This document shows positions 7,500-15,418 of a stretch of DNA of 64,000 nt, piece after piece. The translations under genes were made by a program, and so were the position numbers. Below the pieces are notes generated by a model. It made no database searches, had not been told where the DNA came from, and worked only from the letters and a program-made list of their open reading frames with translations. Source of the DNA: Paraktedonobacter sp964250225 (GTDB lineage: Bacteria; Chloroflexota; Ktedonobacteria; Ktedonobacterales; Ktedonobacteraceae); assembly GCA_964250225.1 (NCBI GenBank), contig CAXUEY010000006.1, positions 8,509-72,508 of the forward strand, written 5' to 3'. Within the stretch, counting starts at the first letter, position 1; the number at the start of each line of letters is the position of its first letter.

Positions 7500-9344
7500 C
7501 TATGGTTTCCCCTGTTTGCCCCACGTGTTCATCAGATCAGTTTGCAGCGTCTGGTCAGGCGGTACCGTTGGTGTGGGTTGAGCCGGTTGAGCTGGCGGAT
7601 TCAGGCGTGGTGCAGGCGTAGGCTGGCCTGGCAGGTTCATGGGTGGCGTTGACGTGGGCTGACCTGGCGCATTTAGATGCGGTGCAGGCGTAGGCTGGTC
7701 TGGTGAATTCAGGCGTGGTGCAGGCGTAGGCTGGCCTGGTGGAATGGGGCGTGCAGATTTGAGCAGGCCATAGATTTTGAGCGCATTCTGGGTTGCGACA
7801 AAGACTTTGCCGTTGCTCACCACGGGGGGAACAAATTTGTTGTACGCGCCAATAGTACTGCTGTACAGCTCGTGGCTCAGGTTGGTGGCATCGTAAGCGC
7901 GCAAATAGCCAGGCGCGACAATGGTCCAGAGGATGCCGGTGCCGGGCGTGGTGCCGTTGCTGGAAACGACGGGGTTGCCGCCGCTATAATTGAATATTTC
8001 CGGCGTGGTTGAGATCGGCCCGCTCAGGTGCCCCTGGCTGAACCTGAAGGCCTGCGTATGGTCGCGGACGCGAGCGACAAAGACGTAATCCCCGTCTGGT
8101 CCGTGCCAATAGACGGGCGTGCTGAAGATGGCCCGTGATGGGTTCAGAATCATCTCCTGTTGGATCGGATCGAGATTCGACGTGTCCTGCTGTCCACAGG
8201 GGTCGGCCACGCTGCGGAAATGGCCCATGTGCTGGGTATTGATGACATAGATACTGCCCTCTTTGCCACCGCCGAGCAGCCAGTTGTCGGGAGTAATCAG
8301 CGGGCCGCCGGAGCCGAGATCTTTGTCTTTGGCATTCAGGCAGCTCTGGTTGAAAGGCGTGAAATAGTCGATCAGGTGCAGGCCGGGGTTGAATTTCAGG
8401 AAGCTATCGCCAGCATCGGGTCCGCCCTGGTTGAGATCAAACGTCCCATTGCCGGTCATGGCGTAGATATTGCCGTTGGCATCTGCGGCGATGGCACTCC
8501 CACCGCTCCAGATGCCGCCTTCACTTCCCGTGGGCGTGTCGTTATAGGCGTTGCGCAGATGAAAGCCAGCGCCGTCGAAGCTATAGCTGAGAATCCAGCC
8601 GTGATAGGGTCTGTAGTCGCAAAATGAGGCAAACGCGAGATAGATGCGCCTGTTCGCCAGCAAGAGGCCCGCTCGCTGGCGTTCGCGATAGCTGTTGAAG
8701 CCAGCCTTGCGCACAATCAGCGGGCCGTTGCCTTTCTCGTGGCCGGTGGCGAGGTCCAGCGCGTGCAGCTCGTAGGTGAACGCGTTGTTGGTATCGACGT
8801 AGGAGACGAGAAAGAGCGTGCTGGTGGCGCTATCGATGACCGGCGTAGAGGTCACGCCCAGGACCGGAGTGACATTGGTGCAATTCATCCCGCGCACCGA
8901 GACCAGGGTGGAGCTGCCATCCAGAAAGCTGGTATGCCAGAGCGGTGCCGTTTCCCCTGAAGTGGCATCGGCGTCGAAGGCGTAGGCGCTGTTGCGTTCA
9001 GTGACGACAAAAACGAGATTGCGCGTAGTATTGCCCACCTGCACATGCGGGACGTACAGCGGCTGCCCATAGACCTGCCCGTCTACCGGATACGAGACTA
9101 GACGCCCGAAATACTGGCTATTCACGTTATCGACATCCAACTGCGTCTCATCGTTATCTTCCCCTGTGCGCTCGTTATCATATTTATAGGTCAACACAGG
9201 TATATTGCCACTCGTGTAGCTATGGGTGTTGGGGTGAGCAGAGACTGCTTGTGTGTGCGCAGTCCCGGCCAGCGGGACGAGGAGCAAGAGGCAGAGGGTA
9301 CACAGCATGGTACACAGGCGAAATGGGCATGTTTTGAAAGACAT
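7500..9344 (-). CDS. Secreted PQQ-type beta-propeller protein with Pro-rich tail
   Basis: The 614-residue protein starts at 9344 (AGGAGTTGC upstream). The longer open frame adds an N-terminus that would precede the signal peptide and is not favoured. Residues about 5-30 form a signal peptide (CTLCLLLLVPLAGTAHTQA). The body has repeated beta-propeller strands such as YGQPLYVPHV, NLVFVVTERNSAYAFDAD, GNIYAMTGNG, GSIYVINTQ and GKVFVATQNALKIYGL, typical of WD/PQQ-like quinoprotein propellers. The last 75 residues are four imperfect repeats of the type PGQPTPAPRLN, a likely wall-spanning or linker segment. No PQQ-ligand signature or heme motif is obvious, so enzymatic activity is not claimed. It is probably a cell-surface or extracellular protein. 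Confidence 0.78.
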   Translation of the reverse strand: MSFKTCPFRLCTMLCTLCLLLLVPLAGTAHTQAVSAHPNTHSYTSGNIPVLTYKYDNERTGEDNDETQLDVDNVNSQYFGRLVSYPVDGQVYGQPLYVPHVQVGNTTRNLVFVVTERNSAYAFDADATSGETAPLWHTSFLDGSSTLVSVRGMNCTNVTPVLGVTSTPVIDSATSTLFLVSYVDTNNAFTYELHALDLATGHEKGNGPLIVRKAGFNSYRERQRAGLLLANRRIYLAFASFCDYRPYHGWILSYSFDGAGFHLRNAYNDTPTGSEGGIWSGGSAIAADANGNIYAMTGNGTFDLNQGGPDAGDSFLKFNPGLHLIDYFTPFNQSCLNAKDKDLGSGGPLITPDNWLLGGGKEGSIYVINTQHMGHFRSVADPCGQQDTSNLDPIQQEMILNPSRAIFSTPVYWHGPDGDYVFVARVRDHTQAFRFSQGHLSGPISTTPEIFNYSGGNPVVSSNGTTPGTGILWTIVAPGYLRAYDATNLSHELYSSTIGAYNKFVPPVVSNGKVFVATQNALKIYGLLKSARPIPPGQPTPAPRLNSPDQPTPAPHLNAPGQPTSTPPMNLPGQPTPAPRLNPPAQPAQPTPTVPPDQTLQTDLMNTWGKQGKP

Positions 9345-9629
9345 CGCTACAGCAACTCCTTTAGTAGACCGGGAGCAAAAGGAAAACTTTGCTCTATTAC
9401 ATCTACTATACCCATAGCAAGTAAGAAGATACGATGACATGCATAGATTATTCTCTGTAAGAGCCTGCGCCCATTTTTGCCTCGGCTGGATCAGCTCATG
9501 ACTATGTATTGCAGTTGTGTACAGGATCGGAAATGTATAAAATATTCGTGGTTATGTGTTACAATAAATCGTCTGCTGCGTTTAGGTAGATAGAGATGTT
9601 TTTTTAGTGAAGATTGTAGGGGACGCCAC

Positions 9630-10109
9630 ATGCAACAACCAACCATGGAAAAGCGAGTCGCCTCACTCGAAAGCGAAGTGGAGGCACTCAAACGGTTAAT
9701 AGATGAACGGATTGACTCTCTGGAACAAGGACAGGATTCAGCGTCGGCTATTGACCGTGCCCTCCTGGATCGGATTGACCGGATCAGTTCGGATCTGCGA
9801 ACGTTTAAGCGAGACACGCAGCGCGGATTCGAGAATCAGGCGGTACAACTGAGAGAGATCCAGTGGGATCTGAAACAGACAAAAGAGACTGTTACAGCAT
9901 TGATTGACACCACAGACAACCATACCAACACATTGCAGACGTTGATAGATGCGGCTAGAGATCACAAGCAGGGGATTGAGTCTCTTGCTGGCCAGGTGAA
10001 CGAGCTGGCAGGCAATGTTGGTGAACTGGCTGGTCGTGTCGGTGAATTGGCAATGGGACAGCAACACATGCTTGAGTTGCTCAGAGGAAATGCACGACGT
10101 GATGATTAA
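9630..10109 (+). CDS. Coiled-coil protein, paralogue 1 of a tandem pair
   Basis: The 159-residue protein of unknown function is almost entirely heptad-like helix: MEKRVASLESEVEALKRLID at the start, QVNELAGNVGELAGRVGELA near the end. It ends in LLRGNARRDD, almost the same tail as the next gene (LLRGNARRND), so the two are paralogues by tandem duplication. No signal peptide or membrane segment is seen. The start has AGGGG upstream. Similar short coiled-coil proteins in this phylum lack assigned function. Between the two paralogues lies a remnant of a ParE-type toxin gene, suggesting that toxin-antitoxin units duplicated together with these genes. Confidence 0.65.
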   Translation: MQQPTMEKRVASLESEVEALKRLIDERIDSLEQGQDSASAIDRALLDRIDRISSDLRTFKRDTQRGFENQAVQLREIQWDLKQTKETVTALIDTTDNHTNTLQTLIDAARDHKQGIESLAGQVNELAGNVGELAGRVGELAMGQQHMLELLRGNARRDD

Positions 10110-10117
10110 AACGCATA

Positions 10118-10153
10118 TGGATGTGGAGCGGTTGACAGATTTTTTGTAGGAGA
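10118..10153 (+). pseudogene. Relic of a ParE/RelE toxin gene
   Basis: Thirty-six bases match 11071-11106 inside the intact toxin gene with only two clear mismatches. The translated relic MDVERLTDFL runs into a stop where the intact toxin continues LDVERLTDFLWERQ. It starts nine bases after the stop of the first coiled-coil gene. Only this fragment can be recognised. Confidence 0.7.
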
Positions 10154-10211
10154 TGTGGCCTTTGTGAAACAGCCTGATGGTTGTGAGAGGCGAAAATAAG
10201 AGGAGTAGCAT

Positions 10212-10589
10212 ATGCAACAAGAACAACCCCTTGAACAACGTGTGTTTATTCTGGAGCAAGAGATGGCCGAAGTGAAGGTGAAAATAGCTGAACAGAGTGA
10301 TGTTGATATTGCCTTGCTGAGAAGGATCGATGCCTTTATCAGCGACTTGCACCGCATAGAGCGTGACCAACGCGCTGGTTTCAGCGAGTTGAAAGGTGAG
10401 ATCAACGAGCTGAAAGGCGAGATCAACGAACTGAAAGGCGAGTTTCACTCAGCCCAAAGAGAAACGGCCAACTCGTTCAAGCAGATTTCTGGCATTTTGA
10501 GCGACCATAAAGAGGCTATCACGATGCTGGTGGCTGGCCAGGAGCAAATCATTGAGTTGCTCAGAGGAAACGCACGACGCAACGATTAA
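10212..10589 (+). CDS. Coiled-coil protein, paralogue 2 of a tandem pair
   Basis: The 125-residue protein resembles the upstream paralogue in its start (MQQ...LEQRV), Asp-Arg rich middle and LLRGNARRND end. It contains three near-perfect copies of ELKGEIN (residues about 60-80), an internal seven-residue repeat that makes one heptad each. AGAGGAG stands six bases before the ATG. No export signal is seen. Function unknown; the heptads suggest oligomerisation. A weak hairpin with arms AAGGAGC and GCTCCTT follows the stop. Confidence 0.65.
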   Translation: MQQEQPLEQRVFILEQEMAEVKVKIAEQSDVDIALLRRIDAFISDLHRIERDQRAGFSELKGEINELKGEINELKGEFHSAQRETANSFKQISGILSDHKEAITMLVAGQEQIIELLRGNARRND

Positions 10590-10595
10590 CGATTA

Positions 10596-10614
10596 AGGAG
10601 CTACACGCTCCTTT
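10596..10614. terminator. Weak hairpin after the second coiled-coil gene
   Basis: AAGGAGC and GCTCCTT form a 7-bp stem with a 5-base loop six bases beyond the stop codon. There is no strong T-run, so termination is tentative. Confidence 0.4.
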
Positions 10615-10700
10615 CCATGTTTTCTGTCTGAGCGATACATCACTCCTGAAAGCTCCTTGTACTCAACTGTGTCATGTGATATTTTGGAATAGAGAGGGAA

Positions 10701-10729
10701 GTTGTGAAAAGTTGTGAAAAGTTGTATGA
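10701..10729 (+). promoter_or_regulatory. Tandem decamer repeats upstream of the toxin-antitoxin operon
   Basis: GTTGTGAAAA is repeated back to back (10701-10710, 10711-10720) and followed by a third partial copy GTTGTATGA. Ten-base periodic repeats 40-70 bases before a ribbon-helix-helix antitoxin gene fit an autoregulatory operator. The promoter boxes themselves are not clear. Confidence 0.5.
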
Positions 10730-10767
10730 TAAATGCGAAAAGTTTTGATAGTTAGCAGGAGGAAACA

Positions 10768-11049
10768 ATGGCTGAGATGGAAACTACGATGGGTGTAAAG
10801 CTCGATGTGGAGACGCGCGGGCGCCTTAAAGCGCTTGGTCAGGCGCGCGATAGGTCGGCACACTGGCTGGCGGTGGCTGCTATTAAACGCTACCTGGATG
10901 AAGAAGAAGAGTTTGAACGTCAGAAGCACGAAGATACAGAGCGATGGGAAGAGTACGTGCAGAGCGGGAATGCGATTCCACAAGAGAAGGTGCTCTCCTG
11001 GATGAAGCAGATGATAGCGCAAGGGAAACGTATTGAATGGCAAGAGTAG
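10768..11049 (+). CDS. Ribbon-helix-helix antitoxin (ParD/RelB-like)
   Basis: The 93-residue protein begins with a short beta-strand and two helices in the style of ribbon-helix-helix DNA-binding antitoxins: TTMGVKLDVETRGRLKALGQ, then RDRSAHWLAVAAIKRYLDEEE. The acidic-basic C-terminal half would wrap the toxin. AGGAGG lies five bases before the ATG, a strong ribosome-binding site. It overlaps the downstream toxin by 13 bases, the usual coupled order of antitoxin before toxin. It is expected to neutralise the toxin and to repress the operon through the upstream repeats. The exact antitoxin subfamily is not certain. Confidence 0.82.
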   Translation: MAEMETTMGVKLDVETRGRLKALGQARDRSAHWLAVAAIKRYLDEEEEFERQKHEDTERWEEYVQSGNAIPQEKVLSWMKQMIAQGKRIEWQE

Positions 11050-11315
11050 AGTGGCATCAGAAGGCGCGGTTGGATGTGGAGCGGTTGACTGATTTTTTGT
11101 GGGAGAGACAGGCAGATACAGCCATGCGTGCATTAAGCGTGATTGTGGATGGGGCGGAGTTATTAGCGTCTTCGCCGCGTCTTGGCCGTCCACTAGGGGA
11201 TGCGTTGGGGAGACGGGCGCTGTCTCTGCCCTTTGGCTCTGGTGCATATGTCCTGTATTATGTTCTTGAAACTGAAGATATGGTGGTGATCCTACGGGTA
11301 TGGCATAATCGATAA
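11037..11315 (+). CDS. ParE/RelE-family toxin
   Basis: The 92-residue protein has the RelE/ParE fold signature: VEWHQKARLDVERLTDFLWERQ at the N-terminus, a middle helix ending SSPRLGRPLGD, and C-terminal strands GSGAYVLYYVLETEDMVVILRVWHNR, the usual RVWHxR-type end. Members block gyrase (ParE) or cleave mRNA on the ribosome (RelE); the LGRPL and Y-x-L-Y-Y pattern fits ParE better, but the target cannot be assigned. It is translationally coupled to the antitoxin. A fragment of a sister toxin gene persists about 950 bases upstream. Confidence 0.85.
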   Translation: MARVEWHQKARLDVERLTDFLWERQADTAMRALSVIVDGAELLASSPRLGRPLGDALGRRALSLPFGSGAYVLYYVLETEDMVVILRVWHNR

Positions 11316-11344
11316 AATCGGGAAAAATAAGATATACATGTCTA

Positions 11345-12079
11345 CTATCCTTTGACCACCGTCTGATAATAGTCACAGAGATCCTGCAATGGGCAGCGCG
11401 CGCAGCGTGGGCGCTCAAATACGCAGGTGCGCTGTCCGTGGCGCAGCAGAGCTTTATGGAAATTGTAGATGCTCTGGGCGTCGTTGGGGAGCAGCGCTTG
11501 TAACAGGGGTTGCGCGGCTTCCGCTGAGACCTTCTTCCCTATCAGGCCGAGGCGCGTGGAGACGCGATGCACGTGGACATCGACGGGTAACGTTGGTTTG
11601 CGACAGCTAAATAACAGGACACAAGCGGCGGTCTTCGGTCCCACACCTTCAAAACGATGGAGCCACGCTGCACCCTCTTCTACTGGCAGGTCGCGGAGAA
11701 AATCCAGGTTGAGATTGCCCCGTTCGGTCGTGATCTGGCGCATGATCGCTTGCAGGCGGGGCGCCTTCAATTCCGGCCAGTTGACGTTGCTGATGGCTGC
11801 CTGCACCTCTGAGGTTGGGGCGTCGCGCACACCTTCCCACGAGCCGAAACGCAGCAGCAGTTGCTCATAAGCTGCTGCGGTCTGCTCGTCTTTCGTGCGG
11901 TGCGAAAGGATAATGTCCACAAGCTGACTCATGGGATCTTTGGTGCCCCACGCCGCCACGCCATACGCTTCCGTCAAACGGTGTGTGACCTCGCTAGCTT
12001 TCGCGGTCAGGGCCGCGAAATCGGTGGTTGGATAGCCATAATCCGCGGCATTGCGCTCGCGTTTAGAAGGAGTTTTCAT
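11345..12079 (-). CDS. nth: Endonuclease III-like base-excision glycosylase
   Basis: The 244-residue protein belongs to the HhH-GPD superfamily. It has the helix-hairpin-helix FEGVGPKTAACVLLFS with the catalytic Lys, and PTLPVDVHVHRVSTRL with the catalytic Asp. A C-terminal 4Fe-4S cluster motif, Cys-x6-Cys-x2-Cys-x5-Cys, lies in CVFERPRCARCPLQDLC. Together these indicate a bifunctional DNA glycosylase/AP lyase acting on damaged pyrimidines. It differs from E. coli Nth in its N-terminus, and in IILSHRTKDEQTAAAY, where Nth usually has LLSAQATDxxVN. It may thus be a divergent Nth paralogue with a different lesion preference. It stands alone on the minus strand and is convergent with the toxin gene. 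Confidence 0.88.
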   Translation of the reverse strand: MKTPSKRERNAADYGYPTTDFAALTAKASEVTHRLTEAYGVAAWGTKDPMSQLVDIILSHRTKDEQTAAAYEQLLLRFGSWEGVRDAPTSEVQAAISNVNWPELKAPRLQAIMRQITTERGNLNLDFLRDLPVEEGAAWLHRFEGVGPKTAACVLLFSCRKPTLPVDVHVHRVSTRLGLIGKKVSAEAAQPLLQALLPNDAQSIYNFHKALLRHGQRTCVFERPRCARCPLQDLCDYYQTVVKG

Positions 12080-12374
12080 TGTATTGCGTCTCTTTCTTTT
12101 TGCATCTGCCAGATTTTTTCAAGCCCACCTCTCCACCTCTCACTCTATACATGCGCCAGGCGGAAGAAAAGTAGCAGGCAAGTTGCCCATCCCCATGCTG
12201 ATGTGCCGAACTGATTGGCGTCATATAGGTATCTCTTGAACACGCTTGTCAGCACATCCGGTGTGGTTTTATATCCAAAACTCTCTTGCAATATTGCACG
12301 TGTCTAACGCGTAGCACTTAGCACTTCCCGTGTACCGTTTAGTTTCCGAGATTTCCCCGGAAGGGAGTAGAGAC

Positions 12375-13475
12375 GTGAAAGAGAGAAGCTCAGTATCTGC
12401 GATGAAAAGCCCCTGGAAGATCCTTCTAGGGATCGTCACGCTGTTCTGTTTGCTTGCTATCAGTGCCTGTGGTGGTACCGAGACGGCTCGCGTCTACGAT
12501 AGCGCCCGCGTGCTGAATAGTTCCAGGGTCCAGGCTGCAGCGAGAAATGTGCCTGCGAACGTTGATATATACACCGTGAATCGTTTTACAGGAACACAGG
12601 CAGATTTTCAGCGTTCTGTAGCTGGTAAACTGGCAAATGACGCGAATCGCATTGTGATGGGAATTGATACGCAACACAATTATCAGTATGTCGCCAGGGG
12701 GTCAGAAATACCCCTCAATTCCTCCAATATCGCGCAAGCCTCAAATGCGTTTGCCGCGAATTATGGCAATGGCGACTACACCAGAGCGACGGTGGCCTCA
12801 CTCAATTCGTTGGGTCAATCCATGCGCGTGAATGGTGCGAGTAATGTCAATCGGCCTGGAGCAAGTCCGCTGCCGTGGTTGCTGCCACTGCTGATTATTG
12901 GTGGTCTGCTGTTCTTCCTCACGAAGATGCGCCGTCCGGGTCTGGCAACCCAGAGCCCGGCAAGGCCGACCTACCAGCCTCCACAGCCGGAGCGACCTGC
13001 GCGCGACTATTCGTATGACCAGGGTGCGCGGCCTCTGCAAAGCACAGAGCGGCCCACCTATACAGAACGACCACCAACCTATCCTTATGACCAGGGAACG
13101 GCGAATCTACCCACTCACGATAAGGGAACGGTGAATCCACCTACCCACGATAAGGGTCTGGGTGCGGCTGGCGGAGCGGCGGCTGGTGGCCTGGGTTACG
13201 AGCTGGGCAAGCGCCAGGGCGAGGTCAAGCCTCCTCCATCTGGCCCGGAGTCGAGCAGTACCGAATATGGCGGCAAGGGATATAGTGGGAAGAAGAAGCC
13301 CGATACTGGCGGTGGCGGAACATATGGCAAGGGTGGCGCGGATTATGGGACAACCGATACCGGTGGTGGTGGACGTTATGGCAAGGGTGGCGCGGATTAT
13401 GGGACAACCGATACCGGCGGCGGCGGAACGTATGGCAAGGGTGGTGCTGACTATGATCGTGATCGTGACCGCTAG
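12375..13475 (+). CDS. TPM-like lipoprotein with Gly-rich repeat tail
   Basis: A GTG at 12375 is taken as the start because GGGAG lies seven bases upstream; an ATG at 12402 is the alternative. The signal sequence SPWKILLGIVTLFCLLAISAC ends in a lipobox, predicting an outer-face lipid-anchored protein of about 366 residues. Residues about 35-160 resemble a TPM (YgcG/DUF477) domain, from ARVYDSARVL to the alternating strand/helix region before the second membrane segment PWLLPLLIIGGLLFFLTKM. The remainder is low-complexity: a Pro/Tyr-rich part, then about three copies of a 20-residue Gly-rich unit around TDTGGGGTYGKGGADYG. The role is unknown; TPM proteins often act in membrane or photosystem protein repair. 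A strong bidirectional hairpin follows. Confidence 0.7.
   Translation: MKERSSVSAMKSPWKILLGIVTLFCLLAISACGGTETARVYDSARVLNSSRVQAAARNVPANVDIYTVNRFTGTQADFQRSVAGKLANDANRIVMGIDTQHNYQYVARGSEIPLNSSNIAQASNAFAANYGNGDYTRATVASLNSLGQSMRVNGASNVNRPGASPLPWLLPLLIIGGLLFFLTKMRRPGLATQSPARPTYQPPQPERPARDYSYDQGARPLQSTERPTYTERPPTYPYDQGTANLPTHDKGTVNPPTHDKGLGAAGGAAAGGLGYELGKRQGEVKPPPSGPESSSTEYGGKGYSGKKKPDTGGGGTYGKGGADYGTTDTGGGGRYGKGGADYGTTDTGGGGTYGKGGADYDRDRDR
13300..13460 (+). repeat. Imperfect tandem repeat, about 60-bp unit
   Basis: About 2.7 copies of a 60-base unit encode the Gly-rich TDTGGGG-YGKGGADYG tail of the lipoprotein. The copies differ by a few bases. Confidence 0.8.
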
Positions 13476-13490
13476 CAAGTCAATAGTGAA

Positions 13491-13537
13491 GCGAGAAAAA
13501 GGAACCAGGAGATGTCATCCTGGTTCCTTTTTCTCGC
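13491..13537. terminator. Strong bidirectional terminator hairpin
   Basis: A 20-bp perfect stem, beginning GCGAGAAAAAGG on the left arm, encloses the loop GATGTCA. The stem includes A5 on the left and T5 on the right, so it could terminate in either direction. It follows the lipoprotein gene by 15 bases. Confidence 0.85.
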
Positions 13538-13623
13538 CATTACACGTGTGGGGACGTGGTATGATGAAAAAAACTGGCGAAAAGGTCAAATGACTTTGTA
13601 GGTTATAAGAGGAGAGCAAGGCT

Positions 13624-14403
13624 GTGTTATTACAAGAGAAGGTCGCGGTCATTACCGGGGCAGGGCGCGGCATCGGACGCGCTATCGCTCAGGCGTATGC
13701 ACGTGAGGGCGCGCACCTGGTCCTGGCTTCCCGCGATGTGGCTGCCCTTGAGGAGACACGCGCGCTGGTGGCTGAGCACAAACGCGAGGTGCTGGTACAG
13801 GAGCTCGATTTGCGCGAAGAGGAGAGCGTGCGCGCAATGGCTGAGCAGGCTCTAGTACAATTTGGGCATGTGGATATTCTGGTCAATAATAGCGGTATTG
13901 CTGGCCCCACGGCTCCCTTGTGGGAAATTGCGCCGCGTGAGTGGCGTGAAACGCTGGATGTCGATCTCATCGGCCCCTATCTCTGTTGTCACGCTCTGTT
14001 GCCATCGATGATTGCCCGGAGGTCTGGCACTCTCCTCATGGTTGGATCTATAACTGGCAAACGTCCCCTGGCCGGGCGCACACCATATGCGGCGGCGAAA
14101 CTGGGCCTGGTCGGATTGGTGCGCACGCTGGCCTGGGAATTGGGGCCGCACAATATTCGCGTCAACCTGATCTCGCCCGGACCCGTCGAAGGTGAACGTA
14201 TCGTGCGTGTGCTGCGAGATATGGCCAGCGCGCAGGGGATCAGTCCTGAGGAGGCGCAACGCTTGTTTTTGCGCGATGCACCACTCGCGCGCATGGTCCC
14301 GCCGACGGATATCGCCAATGCCGCAGTTTTCCTGGCCTCGGACCTCTCAGGCTCGACCACCGGCGAAGATTTCAATGTGTCCGCGGGCATCGCGATGTAT
14401 TGA
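13624..14403 (+). CDS. Short-chain dehydrogenase/reductase (FabG-like)
   Basis: The 259-residue SDR starts at a GTG (AGGAG ten bases upstream). It has the NAD(P)-binding TGAGRGIGRAI (residues about 10-20), NNSGIAG, the catalytic Ser in VGSITGKR, YAAAK with catalytic Tyr and Lys, and the SPGPVEGER loop. ASRD after the second strand, with Arg, suggests NADP preference. The family is broad, so the substrate is not assigned; 3-oxoacyl-ACP reductase or a sugar dehydrogenase are both possible. It is followed after 40 bases by ribokinase and nucleoside hydrolase on the same strand, which makes a sugar or polyol substrate attractive but unproven. Confidence 0.85.
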   Translation: MLLQEKVAVITGAGRGIGRAIAQAYAREGAHLVLASRDVAALEETRALVAEHKREVLVQELDLREEESVRAMAEQALVQFGHVDILVNNSGIAGPTAPLWEIAPREWRETLDVDLIGPYLCCHALLPSMIARRSGTLLMVGSITGKRPLAGRTPYAAAKLGLVGLVRTLAWELGPHNIRVNLISPGPVEGERIVRVLRDMASAQGISPEEAQRLFLRDAPLARMVPPTDIANAAVFLASDLSGSTTGEDFNVSAGIAMY

Positions 14404-14443
14404 AATTGAAATGTTCTCTGCACTTTCGTGGGAGTAATTGTAT

Positions 14444-15403
14444 ATGACACACCCAACCATCCTCACTGTAGGCAGCCTCAACATGGATCAGGTGGTACAG
14501 GTCGAGCGTTTGCCAGTGTTGGGGGAGACGTTGCTAGGGGCCGGTTCGCTGCGGCTGGTGCCAGGTGGGAAGGGCGCGAATCAGGCAGTGGCGATGGCGC
14601 GCCTGGGGTCCGCTGTGAGCCTGGCCGGACGTGTTGGCACTGATCCCTTTGGCACGTCTCTGCTCAAGGCTCTGCAGACCGCGCACCTGGATACCTCGCT
14701 GGTCGTGGTGGATGAGCAGGAGGCCAGCGGGGTCGCGCTGATCTTTCTCGCGCCAACTGGGGAGAACGCGATTGTCGTGGCTCCAGGCGCGAATATGCAT
14801 GTGGGCGAGGACGAGGCCCAGATGCAACGTATCCTCGCGGTTTTGCCATCTGCCCGCGCCCTGGTGCTCCAGTTGGAGATCCCTCTCTCAACGGTGCAAA
14901 CGCTCATTGCTGCCGGGCATCAGGCGAACGTACCGGTGGTACTCAACCTCGCTCCCGCTCAAGCGTTGCCTCTGGAAGTGTTGCGTCAGGTGAATGTGCT
15001 GGTGCTCAACGAGACCGAGGCCAGCTTTATCTGTGATATACTGAACAATGCATCAAAGCCCGGTCAGGTCATTTCAAGCGTGAGTGAGGCTACTCGGCTG
15101 GCACTGAATTTGCATGGGCGAGGCATCGCGCAGGTCATCATCACGCTGGGTGCGCAAGGAGCGATCCTGGCGGCTGGGGGCAACGCCGTGCATGTGTCGG
15201 CTCCACCCGTCCAGGTCGTTGATACCACTGCGTCGGGCGATTGTTTTGTCGGCGCCTTCACCGTCGCGCTGACCGAAGGGCTGCTACCCGCGGAAGCGCT
15301 ACGCTTCGCGGTCCATGCCAGCGCCTTGAAAGTTACGAAGTTTGGCGCGCAGTCAGGTCTGCCCACACGCGGCGAAGTCGAGGCGTTGTTGCGCGGCGCG
15401 TAG
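14444..15403 (+). CDS. rbsK: Ribokinase (PfkB family)
   Basis: The enzyme phosphorylates ribose to ribose-5-phosphate. The 319-residue protein has the PfkB N-terminal block VGSLNMDQVVQVERLPVLGE, PGGKGANQAVAMARLG (first PfkB signature with the GG hinge), NETEAS, and the C-terminal DTTASGDCFVGAF containing the catalytic Asp and anion hole. These match ribokinase best among PfkB enzymes. The ATG is chosen over an in-frame TTG two codons earlier because GGGAG lies nine bases upstream. It is 15 bases from the nucleoside hydrolase, so the pair likely converts nucleosides to base plus ribose-5-phosphate. Confidence 0.9.
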   Translation: MTHPTILTVGSLNMDQVVQVERLPVLGETLLGAGSLRLVPGGKGANQAVAMARLGSAVSLAGRVGTDPFGTSLLKALQTAHLDTSLVVVDEQEASGVALIFLAPTGENAIVVAPGANMHVGEDEAQMQRILAVLPSARALVLQLEIPLSTVQTLIAAGHQANVPVVLNLAPAQALPLEVLRQVNVLVLNETEASFICDILNNASKPGQVISSVSEATRLALNLHGRGIAQVIITLGAQGAILAAGGNAVHVSAPPVQVVDTTASGDCFVGAFTVALTEGLLPAEALRFAVHASALKVTKFGAQSGLPTRGEVEALLRGA

Positions 15404-15418
15404 AAAGAGAGAGACAGC

